A stretch of DNA of 64,000 nucleotides from positions 1 to 64,000 of the forward strand of contig JAHFWL010001004.1 in NCBI GenBank assembly GCA_021292165.1, given 5' to 3'. A model generated the notes under the pieces. The model made no database searches, was not told the DNA's origin, and saw nothing but the letters and a program-made list of their open reading frames with translations. The stretch's first letter is position 1. Each line of letters opens with the position of its first letter. Origin of the DNA: Shinisaurus crocodilurus (lineage: Eukaryota; Chordata; Lepidosauria; Squamata; Shinisauridae). The position numbers and the translations under genes were made by a program. Positions 11,224-22,144 of this stretch are shown in pieces.

Positions 11224-11735
11224 AAAATGATCCTTCAACGCCAACTTCAGTGGACCGGTCATGTTGTTCGAATGCCTGACTGCCGTCTCCCAAAGCAGTT
11301 ACTTTACTCCCAACTCAAGGATGGAAAGCGGAATATCGGTGGTCAATATAAGAGGTTTAAAGATGTTCATAAGGCTAATCTAAAAAAATGCAATATAAAC
11401 ATCGAAAACTGGGAAGCTCTGGCCCATGAACGATCTAAATGGAGGTTGGCCTTTCACAAAGGTTCCATGGACTTTGAAGAAGCCCGAGTGCAAGGTGAAA
11501 GGGAGAAACGTGCTAGGCGAAAAGCACGTCAAATGAATCCTTTACAGGACCATCTTCTATCTGGTAACCTGTGTCCTCACTGTGGGAAGCTGTGTGGATC
11601 TAGAATTGGCCTCCACAGTCACTTACGGACCCATCGCTAGAGTCTACACAATCTTCTTTAGAATTTCCTCCTTTTATCCCGGAAGACAATCTTACTCGGT
11701 CACGAGTGATCACCTGATGATGATACTTCCATCCC
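11224..11735 (+). mobile_element. LINE ORF2 C-terminus with C2H2 zinc finger, copy 1
   Basis: An open stretch of 137 codons (11227-11640) begins with a block QRQLQWTGHVVRMPD-CRLPKQLLY, followed by a basic helical region (GEREKRARRKARQ) and a C-terminal CPHCGKLCGSRIGLHSHLRTHR, a C2H2 finger. This is the C-terminal region of ORF2 of a non-LTR retrotransposon and lacks endonuclease and RT. The 3' end carries ACTCGGTCACGAGTGAT and then GATGATGATA. A near-identical copy lies at 58545-59175. Clade not assigned. It is a 5'-truncated retrocopy, not a host zinc-finger gene. Confidence 0.8.
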
Positions 11736-11744
11736 CTTGATCAA

Positions 11745-12375
11745 ATGAATTCCAAATTCCAAAAATATAACATATCCTGACAAGGCATACTCCCCTTCCC
11801 CTTTATTAATACATAGTCTAATAATTGATTCCATATATCCATAAAATTCTTCTTCTTTAACTGTCCTTATTTGCATTTGATACTACAAGTTAGTTTATCG
11901 TTTAGGGCTATATCCCAAACTTCCTTATACCAGTCAGTTATTAGGAAAACATGTACTTTCCATTTTCTCGCTATCATTAGCCTAGCCACAGTTAACAAGT
12001 TTACAATTAATTCCTTCGTATTTTGGTCACAAATAAGTTTCTCCGTTATTGATAACAATGCTAGTTTTGGACAGACCTCTACGTTAATACCAATAATTTC
12101 CGATATTTCTGTAAAAACCTCTCGCCAAAAAAACAGTACATTTTTACAACTCCACCACATATGAGCATATGTCCCTTTTTCCTGACATCCTCTCCAACAA
12201 AATGCGGAGCAATTATTATCTATTCTATTTGATCTTACTGGACTTTAGTACCATCTCCAAATTAATTTATAGAAATTCTCCTTTATCCTAGTTTGACATC
12301 ACTTTCACAATCCGTCTATCCCATATGTTGTTCCAACCCACCTTTGAGGTCACCTCTTCAAATTCATTATCCCCA
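11745..12375 (-). mobile_element. L1-like LINE, ORF2 C-terminal fragment
   Basis: Minus strand frame at 11867-12160 reads MWWSCKNVLFFWREVFTEIS and then LLTVARLMIARKWK, the characteristic C-terminal region of L1 ORF2 (WWSC..V..FW, then LL..AR..IAR.WK). Upstream on the same strand the reading continues with stops. It is adjacent to the zinc-finger LINE but on the opposite strand, so it is a separate insertion. Both ends are truncated or unclear. Confidence 0.75.
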
Positions 12376-12705
12376 GAATTGCATTCCTGCTTGCTACTGC
12401 ACCCTCCCCCCAACCCCCCCAAAAGAGAAGAACTTTGATTCAAGTGTGTGAAGGGGTGGCAGCAGAACCCCCACGGCTCAACAGCTGGCTCCTGTGTGTT
12501 TTTGCTTGATCTGTGCCAGATTGCAGCCTTCTATTGTAAGGTAAACATCATGTTGAGAGGTTTGGCTCTATTATAACACCCTCTAATAACAAACTCAAGT
12601 GGTGAGTGGCAATGGAAATGTAGCCAAAACAGGGCCGCTGAGAAAGAAGAGGAGGTATCTGCTCAAGAGAACCCTGAGGTTTGCAAAACTACATTAAAGG
12701 TTTGC
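12376..12705. other. No gene recognised
   Basis: Ordinary sequence with C-rich runs near 12410. Nothing recognised. Confidence 0.45.
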
Positions 12706-12730
12706 AAAGGTTACTAATCTCCCCTCAAAG

Positions 12731-13298
12731 TGAAGTGATAATTCCCCTTTACTCGGCACTGGTTAGGCCTCATCTTGAGTACTGCGTCCAGTTCTGGGCA
12801 CCACACTTTAAGAAGGACGTAGACAAACTGGAGAGGGTTCAGAGGAGGGCAACAAGGATGATAAAGGGACTGGAAACAAGGCCCTATGAGGAGAGACTGA
12901 AAGAACTGGGCACGTTTAGCCTTCAGAAGAGGAGACTGAGGGGAGATACGATCGCACTCTTCCAGTACTTAAAGGGTTGTCACAAAGAGGAGGGCCAGGA
13001 TCTCTTCTCGGTCATCCTAGTTTGCAGGACACGGAATAATGGGCTCAAGTTACAGGAACCCAGATTCCACCTAACATCAGGAAAAATGTCCTGACTGTCA
13101 GAGCAATAAGACAATGGAACCAACTGCCTAGGGAGATGGTGGGCTCTCCCACTCTGGTCTGGAGGCATTCAAGGTGCAGCTGGACAGCCATCTGTCGGGG
13201 ATCCTTTGACCTGGATTCCTGCATTGAGCAGGGGGTTGGACTCGATGGCCTTGCAGGCCCCTTCCAACTCTACTCTTCTATGATTCTATGATTCTATG
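12731..13298 (+). mobile_element. CR1 LINE, 3' part, flanked by 25-bp direct repeats
   Basis: Begins in the post-RT region of ORF2 ([20 protein letters not shown]) and continues to the 3' UTR and (ATTCTATG)n tail. Frameshifts near 13070 and a small duplication at 13157 disable it. It is bounded by AAAGGTTACTAATCTCCCCT.. (12706-12730) and AAAGGTTGCTAACCTCCCCT.. (13299-13323), which match at roughly 21 of 25 positions and look like a target duplication, unusual for CR1. Confidence 0.9.
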
Positions 13299-13323
13299 AA
13301 AGGTTGCTAACCTCCCCTCAGAA

Positions 13324-14101
13324 CAGCCCAATGAGCTCAGCATGCTCAGTAGCTTGGAGTGGCAGAAATCCCGGCCCCTCACAGCCAAAGTGAAAGGAAG
13401 AAGAAAAAGACAAAACCCTCATACTAAAGATAATCCACCCCATGCATGAAAGTCTTAGAATATGCAGTGGAGGCCAGTGGCCAGTCTGACTGGTGGGGCA
13501 GCAGAGGCAGAGCCAAGGGTGTCAGTGGACATGGAGCAGTCTTTGAATCTCCAACAGCCAGCAAGCCATATCACAGGAAAAAAACAACAACTGAGGCACA
13601 AAACATGCAAAGGGGGAGGATCACATAGCCACACAAAAGTGCTCCTTTGGACCCACATTCTCCTGTTTCAGCAACAACACCCATTCCACAGAGAATCAAG
13701 TGACTTTAAGATGAGTGGGAGGGGAGAATCCACACAGCCATAAAAACAATGATAATGATAATAAATAAAATATTATGTGATATTCTCAGAGCCACAAAGA
13801 AATGGCTTCTCTACATGAGGCTTTTAACCAGCCACTTTACTGAGGATTCTGCTTCTGGATTCTTTGCGGGATTAAGATTGGTTCCTTTACACGGGCTTTT
13901 TTCCCCGGGGGGTTTCTTTCCTTGCCAGCCTTCCTATATGTTCCATCACACAAACAAAAGGTGGTGATGCTGTTATGACAGATAATCTGGGCATTAGATG
14001 CCCTTATAGAAGAGAGACCAACCCCACACTCTCACAAAAGGTTTGGGATCTTTTGCTGGGGTAAACATGCGCGCAGCTGGGTGAAAGGCTTCCATCTAGA
14101 A
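13324..14101. other. No gene recognised
   Basis: Starts with the right-hand direct repeat of the preceding CR1. A CAGTGGAGGCCAGTGG phrase near 13466 recalls the M3 MITE end, but no matching right end was found. Otherwise nothing recognised. Confidence 0.4.
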
Positions 14102-14237
14102 CAGGGCTCTCCAACCTTGGGTCCCCAGATGTTGCTGGACTACAGCTCCCAGAATCCCTTGCCATTAGCCATGCTGGCTGGGTATGCTGGGAGCTGTAGG
14201 CCAGCAACATCTGGGGACCCAAGGTTGGAGAGCCCTG
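14102..14237. mobile_element. hAT MITE, family M1 (136 bp), perfect 8-bp target duplication
   Basis: CAGGGCTCTCCAACCTTGGG at the left mirrors CCCAAGGTTGGAGAGCCCTG at the right. The flanks at 14094-14101 and 14238-14245 are both ATCTAGAA. This copy uses the variant core ATGTTGCTGG..CTACAGCTCCCAG, shared with the copy at 37047-37182. Confidence 0.93.
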
Positions 14238-15430
14238 ATCTAGAAGGATAGTCAGAGAAAGAAGTTCCAGTCACTACTTTGTCCGTTGGCGGTCTCTGCA
14301 GTGGATTCCCCAATGGTAGTTCCATGGAGGCAGGAGGTGATCAAGAGGATGACTTAGGATGACTCTCTCCCAACACACATTCCCATTACTCAAACCTCAG
14401 TTCTTATACCTTTTCCTGAGTCCCTGGCTACCTGAGTGGGCGAGGGCCTCCTTTGTTCTCCTGCTAATAGCTAATAGCTTTGTTCTCCTGCTAATGTTCT
14501 TAATCACTGCTAATAGCTCTGTCCTTTGTGTACCTGAGGCACGTGATTAATGTCATAGGAAAACCTTTTGTTGGTCCTCCTTACTTGAGCTTAGGTTCCT
14601 GGTTGAATTCCTCTATGGGGGGGTGGGGGGAGCCATCCTCTTGCAGGGCTTATTCCATGGTTCTTTTCAGGAAAGTCTTTCCTGTGCCTTTAGGCCATGC
14701 TTCTAATCTGATCATTGTAAGACTCTCAGCCACTGCCTAATCATTCACCAGGTTCTCAATCACTCTCCATTCAAGCCTTCATTTGCATCCTGAGTGCCAG
14801 TCCGGCGGCTGGGGCTGTTCATTTCTCCTGAACGCAAGCTTGCCCAGGCTCTTATTGGGGCCTGCTGCGGCCTTCCCTGTGAGCTACGGTCATAACCAGA
14901 TGATCATGATGACTCTATCCACTCATAACACTGTGCTATAGTGCAATTGTGGAAATACATGTGTTTGGTTTAGTGCAATTTAGCATGATAGCCAGATAAT
15001 AGGTGACTTTCCTCACTCTAAAAAAAAAATGCAGCAAAAAATGGCTGCAAAAAAACCCGGGAGAATCCCTGGAGAATGACAATGCCGTGAAAAGGCTCCA
15101 CAAACTTCCGTGAGTGAAAAATCACAAGCGCACAATAAATGCCCCATGCAGAGAAGCCCAAAAGCAGCCTTTGGAACTCAGGAACAAGTTTTGGAAACAT
15201 CCAAAGATCCATGCCTTTGTAATATCTATCACAAAGCATCCACCAGAGCAGGCCTACTTGGAAGCAGCACAGCACAGAATTCCAGATTATGCATACCTTA
15301 TAAGAAGTAAAGACTGGATTGCTCAGGAGAAAGTATAGGCATCTCGCTTTGCATGTAATAATGAGGATGATTATTTCCCTTGGGAAGCCAGCAGGAACCC
15401 TTTGCAAAACACACAGGCACCTCCCTTTCG

Positions 15431-15465
15431 CACACGCACACGCACGCACACACACACACACACAC
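15431..15465. repeat. (AC)n microsatellite
   Basis: AC dinucleotides with a few G interruptions. Confidence 0.85.
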
Positions 15466-15745
15466 GGAAATGATTCCCCCCCCCCATGAAACAAGAAGAT
15501 CAGCAAATGAATAGGAGCAAGAAAACATTTAAAAAGCAAAAGGAAGATGATTATAATATGGGCATGAAAATAGTCTTGCTTGTCTCCTCTGTCCTCTCCG
15601 CACACATGAACGGTCAGAGTGCAAATGGAGGCACTGCTGTGCCTCCACGTCACATGACCTACCTCCCGGCAAGAGCACGCCCACAAGTGACTCTGCTTGG
15701 CCACTGACTGGCCGGCCGGCCAGCAGAGCCCACCGACACAGTTGA

Positions 15746-15770
15746 TTGGCTTGGCTTGGCTTGGCTTGGC
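15746..15770. repeat. (TTGGC)n pentamer repeat
   Basis: About five tandem TTGGC units. Confidence 0.8.
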
Positions 15771-17033
15771 TCAGCTAGCCAATGAGCCAGCCAGCATTGC
15801 ACCCCTGGACAAGCCCGCCACCACTCAATATGACCCCTCCCGTGCGGAGGGAAGGGTCTTCTCTCATTGGCCACAAGAGCCTGAGCTGAGCCCATCTTTA
15901 GCTGAAATTCTTTCCCCTCTTAATGGGGGGAGCTTGCACCACCTGGCTCTAGACGCCAGGCAGTCTCCGAAAGCCCCTCTGCTCCAGGGAAAGGTCCTGG
16001 AACACTCTCCGCATGTGCAAGAGTTCACACATGTGCAGTTCTAAAACTGAAACTGCCACACTGGACCAGGAGTTCCTGGTTCCGGCACGGTGGTGCAGAA
16101 GCAGCAGAAGCAGCCGGCTGCCGCAACCGGAGAAGCCAGTGGCAGCGCAGAGAAGAATTTCTCTTTTTTTGAAGGCACAGGTGTCAAAAGTATAATAACC
16201 TAATCAATTTTGATATCCCTCTGACTCCATTTGTGACTGAGGCCCAGGCACTTGTATGTATAAATTTTTTTTGCCTTTGGCTTGACATAACCCAAGCTGT
16301 TTGCTCAGGTAAAACAAATTTTCGCATCAGTTTCAGAATTCAAATTTTGAAATGTGATTCTGAGGCTTCAAAACAACAACACTTAATTCCTGTCTTGATT
16401 CATTTATTCTTCAGACACTAATGCCCAGTATGCTGACATTTTGATATCTTTTTAATTCCCTACCCCTGTACCCCAGCAATCCTACAGTGGACTCGGGGCC
16501 TGTTTCTTCCTCTATTCCTCTTTAGATATTATTCATTCATAAAGCCTAGTGCCTTCTCGTGTTCTTGCCTTGCAATTACAACAGCGGCTGCTTCTCCCCA
16601 CCCCGCCTGGGCAAATGCATTTGTTACTCCAGGCTCTGAATTGCAGCCAGTTACCTGGAAAACATCACATAATTCTGTGTGCCTATTGACATTACTCTTT
16701 AATTAAAGAGCGTGTAAATGCACCTTGCGCATATCTCCCCATCAGACAGAATTTATGTTCCCCTCGGGGGGGTGGGGGTGTGTGTTATGACACAGTATTA
16801 AAGGAGTGGAGCTACAAGAGATGTTTAAGTTTTCTCTACACGTAAAAATGGGAGCCAGAAGAGATTTGCAATCTGCCAGGGCTTTATGTCAGGTTAATGG
16901 GAAACGGCCAGCCCAACAAGAGAGGAGAGATATGATCCACACATGGATCTCTAGACGTGGCTAACATTTCGGTGTGAAATGGGGCACAAACAGCAGGTGA
17001 CTTCCAAGAAAAAGGCTCTAGCTTTCAGACTCG

Positions 17034-17130
17034 TAGAATCATAGAGCTGCAAAGGACCTCAAAGGTCATTTAGACCAACCCCCTGCCAATATAGGAAATC
17101 CACTGTTACAGGATTGATCAGTGGCCAAAG
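17034..17130 (-). mobile_element. Old CR1-like 3' tail
   Basis: Reads GTAGAATCATAGAGCTGCAA, then GGACCTCAAAGGTCATTTAG and ACCAACCCCCTGCC, the CR1 3' UTR pattern, but with differences from the young copies (GGACCTCAAAGG in place of GGGGCCTACAAGG). It is therefore an older or different CR1 subfamily. Confidence 0.75.
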
Positions 17131-18854
17131 ACGGTTGTACAGTGAAAGACAGGGAAACACTCACACACACTCCTCAGTTACCTGGTTGCACAAGAACCCT
17201 GAACCCAACCCATGAGAATCTCTCTGAAATTGTCTTCTCCTTTGAATTTCCTTTTGAACGCAATTTCCATCTGTGAAGGGTTGAAAAAAACATGGAAGAA
17301 ATTTTTGGCACAGCACTAAAAAAGAGAGAAGAAAGTGGATTTTATTGATTTAAAGTATCCATATGCTACCTTTCTGCCTGACAACAGATCTCTGAGGCAG
17401 CTGACAATAATAGAAAAACCCCAAATGACGCTCCCCCCATCCATCTTTCGGGTGAGGTCCTTTTGGAGTACACCTTCTGCCCATGATCAGAAAAATAGCT
17501 GCACCCTGGCTATTACTACCAATCAGGGCCAGGAAGTACCAGATGTTTTCACCCTCCTGGGCGGTGTTTCTCCTTACCTGGGCAACTGTGGGCTCTGGCT
17601 CTTCTCAGCAGAGATGGTGGGGCGGGGGCGGAGGTAGATGATGCAGAACGTTTGCTCTCCAGTCATTCGACCCAGCTGCTGCTAGTCCTTTCTGATGACA
17701 CTGAAGGGACTAAAACCTTTCAATGTACTGCTTTTCTCATGGGTTACACTGATGTTAATTGTTGTTGTAGTCGTAGAACACCTTCCCTGTCTTTAACTGA
17801 ATGAACAGTAAGGGCAGGGCATGCAAGTTTTAAAGACGCTCAGACATTAGGGTGTAACATGGCTTATTTGATCTTCTTTAAAAGCTTTGGAACATGCCGA
17901 GTTTAAGCCTGAATGGGTCAAGCGGACTGTTGTTGCGATATGACTCACCACCGAGGCCTATTAGCGGATGCCGAAAGAGGCACAGAGTCCCAGGTGGCTT
18001 CTGCCACCGTAATCCCCTCTCTGCTTTCAGACACGAGATCAGACTCAGGTGAACAGCGGATGTTCTTAATGCTGATCCTGCTTGCAAGATAATCAATATG
18101 TTTGCTGATGGGGGGGGGGTAAGGCAGTGTCAGATGTTGCTAGTGTGGGTTTTTTGGAGAGAGATCGTGGCCTTTTTGCACTCGAATCCCATCGTTGACT
18201 TAAAGGAAAGCAGCACCGGGGGATCTCTCAAATAAATTAATATCAGGATGGAATTACGTGTGATGTTCCTGGAAGATTTGCCAAGCCTTCCTAGTGGGAA
18301 AGCAGCAGCTGCCTTGATGGCACCTTGTAGCAGAAACCCCCCTTCCAAAAAGGATATGTTTGTTCGCTATTTCTCTCTCCCCTTTCCCTGCCTTAAAATG
18401 GCACATAGCAATTGAAGGGGGCAACAGGGGGGAAAGTGATAGGCTAACCTGCCTCTGGTGTCTCAGCCCCTTCCCAGTTTATATTGCTGTAGTGGACAGA
18501 GCATTGCCTGCCATGTAGATGACCTGTGGATGGCCTCTTTTTGTTCCCCATAATTGTTTCAGTTGTTCAGGATGCAAAAATTCCCTGTAAAATGTATTCT
18601 TATGCAGATTTCCAGGGAATTTTGTTCCCCGGGTATGTTTGGTTTATAGAAAGAAAACCATAAAAGGCAGGTGGCTGAAATCTGGTAATATTTTTTTACT
18701 AAACAGTTTTAGACAATGTCCTAAAAGCACTTGCTGGTAGGTCTTCTTATGTGCAAATTACACAACAAAATGTGAGCCTGGGGAAAGAAAACACCCCCTG
18801 GTTAGCAGGATGAGTAAATTTAACAAATGAAAAGAAAAGAATGTGGACCAGGGA
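17131..18854. other. No gene recognised
   Basis: Small frames only. Near 18490-18530 a GTGGACAGAGCATTGCCTGCC phrase may be a worn tRNA-like head, but no B box follows at the right distance. No other structure was seen. Confidence 0.4.
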
Positions 18855-18965
18855 GATCTGCATTTCAAATTCCCTACTCATCAATACAGCAGACTTGGTG
18901 GCCTGGTGCAAGTCATGATTTCTCAGCCTGGCCTACCTGATAGGGCTGTTCTGAGGGTGGAACTC
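18855..18965 (+). mobile_element. Degenerate tRNA-derived SINE (family S1 relative)
   Basis: AGGGAGATCTGCATTTCAAA followed by TTCCCTACTC resembles a worn B-box region, and CTCAGCCTGGCCTACCTGAT followed by AGGGCTGTTCTGAGG matches the core of the three better S1 copies (CTCAGCCTAACCTACCTCAC). Both ends are eroded. Confidence 0.5.
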
Positions 18966-19874
18966 AGAATTTTATTGTTTATAGCCAATGGCCATCACAG
19001 TGAGGGTGGAACTGTGTAAATCCATGTATGCTGTCCAGAGCTTGTTGGAGGTAGGGTGGGATGGAAAGCTGATCTACTGATAGGCTGGTAGAAAGCCCTT
19101 TTGCTGAGGTTTGACATCCGGTCAGAGGAAGAAATCCACCCTGGTCTGCACTTGTGCCTTTAACAGCAGCTTGATCTGCCAGGATGATCAGGTGAGGCAA
19201 TTTCATGGCATGGAGATAGACACGACCACCCCACCAATTGCTGCAGCTCAACGACTACAGAGGCCAGTTCAAAAGGTGGCAACCCTGCTGTTGCCATCTG
19301 GGAGCCAAGGCTCACTCAGAAGACATTCAAGCTTCCCGAGTACAGGAGAAAGATGATTGGCTGTTTTTGGTTTTATTTATGATGTCACAATTGTGGTGTT
19401 CAAGGCAATGATGAAACAGGAAGTGATTGGCTCATTTGCCTCTGGGGTCATACTCCCAGCCTCGGATAGATAGCTATGAGAGATGAAAGCTGGATGGGCT
19501 TGAAAAGCTCCTCTAACAGGCACTATCGCTACGCTACCATTTTCTTCCTGGTAAGCTTGGCCAGGGTGTTAGTGCTTTAGGTCATAGAAGCATCTTCTGG
19601 AGTAAGCACCATCTTCTCCCAACAGAGGTAAGGACTATCTTAGTCAGTCACATGCTTAGGGGACTGGGCACACAGAAGGAGAATCTGGGTCCATTGAAAA
19701 CACCAGATCTCCATTTCTTAGCCATATCAAACATTTTGTCAGTCTACTACGCTTCTCTGATTGGCTTGCTGTCTGAATTTCTGTTGGGTTTCGCTCTAGG
19801 TCTGTGCCTACAGCTGCCATTTTTCCCCTGTTCCCCCCACAGGGCTGTAGTTCCTTTAACGCTCTTGTGGCAGG
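18966..19874. other. No gene recognised
   Basis: No convincing coding frame or repeat. Ends at the left target duplication of the 605-bp insertion. Confidence 0.4.
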
Positions 19875-19889
19875 CAAGATATTCAAGAG

Positions 19890-20494
19890 TTACAAAAAGC
19901 CTAGGCCTCCGTAATCAAAATAAATCCAATAAATCCAATAATTCTTAAAACTTTACAAATTTATATTCATTACAAATGAACATTAAATACAATGTTAGCT
20001 TGTTGTAAAATGCTTATTTATGTTATGATAAATTTCTTTATGTTTAGAACAAAATATGAAACTGTAAGCAGTCCAGGACATTGGAGAAATTAATTTTTGT
20101 TTAAAGTAACATTGAGGAAGTATCCCTGAGGAAGACAACGAAACGGGAATACAAACCGGTTTCCTGTAGGACTATAACCTCAAAGTGACAACAACTACAT
20201 ATAACCTGGTGGTCTGTTTACCATTTGGTAAGAAGAAAAAAGAAATAAGAAAAAAACAACGCTGGTTATAGGAAGGACTTTATTCTGGATAGCCAGGACT
20301 TTTGAAAAAATTGAAATAATTGTGTTGAGAAAAAAATGTAAAATTGAAATAATTGAATTATATACATTGTATTTAATGTTCATTTGTAATGAATAGAAAT
20401 TTGTAAAGTTTTAAGAATTATTGGATTTATTTTGATCACGGAGGCCTAGGCTTTTTGTAACTATAGTTATTACCGTGATCCTCCTTTGTTTTCA
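19890..20494. mobile_element. 605-bp retroelement-like insertion with inverted arms (Penelope-like candidate)
   Basis: Flanked by a perfect 15-bp direct repeat, CAAGATATTCAAGAG, at 19875-19889 and 20495-20509. Inside, an arm of about 100 bp beginning TTACAAAAAGCCTAGGCCTC (19890-19994) recurs in inverse orientation at 20363-20460 with few differences. A 34-bp tail (20461-20494) follows the right arm. The middle contains a hammerhead-like motif. Inverted terminal segments, a variable-length target duplication and a hammerhead together are known for Penelope-like elements. No reverse transcriptase remains. An unusual SINE/LINE with an inverted copy is the main alternative. Confidence 0.6.
20114..20181 (+). 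ncRNA. Hammerhead-ribozyme-like motif
   Basis: Core CTGAGGA at 20126-20132 (consensus CUGANGA) and GAA at 20140-20142. Stem III: ACGGGAA (20143-20149) pairs with TTCCTGT (20161-20167) with one G-U pair. The expected cleavage position follows A at 20168 in a GUA context. Stem I: TCC (20123-20125) with GGA (20169-20171), an internal loop, then GAGG (20114-20117) with CCTC (20178-20181). The weak part is stem II (20133-20139), which can form at most one G-C pair. The fold is therefore a complete type-I layout with a worn stem II, and activity is doubtful. Confidence 0.5.
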
Positions 20495-20509
20495 CAAGAT
20501 ATTCAAGAG

Positions 20510-20951
20510 GGCAGGCCCATAGCCAGTGGGGGCTATAGCCCTTCAAGGATCTCACAGACCCAGACCCTGAATTGTCAGTTTCCAATTTTAAAAACGTGTC
20601 CAAGCCTTTAGAACAAACAACAAAGTGCTTCTCCAACAGAACCGGAGCGCCGGGGAGTGGCTGGGGGGCGGGGGGGGGGAGAGGACACACACATCTCGTT
20701 AGAGTGGGCAGTCTCGTCCGAAGCCTTTCCTTTCTCCTGGCTCAGTGCTTCAGAAATGTATTGATCTGCCCTGCTGAGCACAGGAGAAAGGTCAGGGAAC
20801 CAGGATGACTGTTGTGGCTTAAGGGATGCCTCATAAGAGAACAGCACATCCTCCCTGATCTGTAGCCACACCCCTTCTTCTAAGACAGAAGGGCATGTGT
20901 TTACTCCTAATGCTCCCATCCAATATATATATATATATATATTGCTTAAAG
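20510..20951. other. No gene; (AT)n run at 20921-20942
   Basis: Ordinary sequence with a G-rich run near 20670 and an AT dinucleotide run just before the next transposon. The 206-codon minus-strand frame across 20608-21228 runs through the hAT element and the AT run and is judged accidental. Confidence 0.45.
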
Positions 20952-21380
20952 CAGTGATGGTGAACCTATGGCACGCCTGCCACAGCTGGCACGCAGGGAC
21001 CTCTCTGTGGGCACTTGAGCCATTGGTCGCCAGATCGTGAAAAGACCGTCCCCTTCTGCATTCAGCATCGGGATTCCATAGTAACTCCTCTCCACTCATT
21101 CCTCGCTGGTCTCCACAGGCAGGCACACTCCAACATCTCCACCCCCAGAAACGGACTGTGCAGGCATCCAGCCCTCCTCCTAACAGACAGCTCAGAAGCA
21201 CAACACGCGCACGCCCGAATCTTTGCACGCCCGGTGAAGAGCCATGCCCTGAGACAGAGCGGGGCGTGATTAGCTAGTGCCCCCTCCTCCTTCTTGCCAA
21301 ATTTAAGGCACTTTGAAATAAATAAGTTGGTTTTGTGTTGCAGTTTGGGCACTCGGGCTCAAAAAGGTTCGCCATCACTG
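20952..21380. mobile_element. hAT-type non-autonomous element (429 bp)
   Basis: Ends CAGTGATGGTGAACCTATGG and, at the right, AAGGTTCGCCATCACTG, which pair as terminal inverted repeats (CAGTGATGG(T/C)GAACCT). The interior (GGCACGC..GGGCACTTGAGCC) is noncoding. The 8 bp on the left, GCTTAAAG, cannot be compared with the original right flank because a Helitron begins one base after the right end. Confidence 0.8.
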
Positions 21381-22144
21381 ATCTATATACATAAAAGAAA
21401 GTGTACTGACTGACTGACTGACTGATTGACTGACTCATCAACGCCCAGCTCAAACCATTTAATCTAGGAATGTGAAATTTTGAAGGAATGTTGCTTTTAT
21501 GACGTAGAGCCCCACTAAGGAAGGATCTTTGGAAATTCTGTCCCTAAGCGGGTGAAAAAAGGGGGCAAAATCACCCCACTCTCATATCTCCTATGGGCAA
21601 AACTACAGGGCAGCAGTTATGCAAATCAGCCTCACCTCAGAATTGCTGCAGGAGCCAATAGGAGCAGTTATACAAATAGCCCATATGACACTTAGAATGT
21701 TCGTATGAATTCCTGCAGGGGCCACTAGGGCTGGGTATGCAAATCTCCCCTAGGCCATTAAGAATGTTCTCTGAGGGGGTGAAAAGGGAGGGAAACTTTT
21801 TAAATGACTGAATGACTGCTGTGTGCGGGGCGTCGTCGCATAGGCTCCATCACGTTTTGATGTATCCGCCCCAAACTTGGCACGCATACTCTCCATCACC
21901 CAAGGACAAAGACTGGTGGGTTCAAATCTCTGAAAAACCCTTGCTGCCTGCGCCTGTACGGACCATAATAGATGAGAGCCAATGGCGTCACTTCAAATGT
22001 TCACAGGGGCCATTCAAGAACAGTTATGCAAATCACTCCACCCACATCTAGAATGTTTGTATGAACTGCCACAGGGGCCAATCAGGAGCAGATATGCAAA
22101 TCTCTCCTGTGTCAAAACAGAATGTTCATATGAACCACAGCTGG

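Larger units (their letters stand above)
14238..17033. other. Mostly single-copy sequence, no gene supported
   Basis: The longest stretch in the window without a clear transposon. It contains an (AC)n run, a (TTGGC)n run and a compact non-repetitive block at about 16535-16760 with a 16-bp perfect palindrome at 16695-16710. A 228-codon frame on the minus strand (15018-15704) crosses the (AC)n tract and has no domain logic, so I do not call it a gene. Confidence 0.45.

Noticed and set aside
11227..11640. Host C2H2 zinc-finger gene
   Set aside because: Single finger at the end of a LINE ORF2 C-terminal module, present again at 58.65 kb with the same 3' tail.
15018..15704. 228-codon minus-strand frame with hydrophobic stretches
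   Set aside because: It crosses the (AC)n tract, giving a long VCVCVC run, starts and ends in A/T-rich runs and has no domain or neighbouring support. Chance frame.
20608..21228. 206-codon minus-strand frame
   Set aside because: Runs through the 429-bp hAT and the (AT)n run. Codons over AT repeats give alternating Tyr/Ile, so not a gene.
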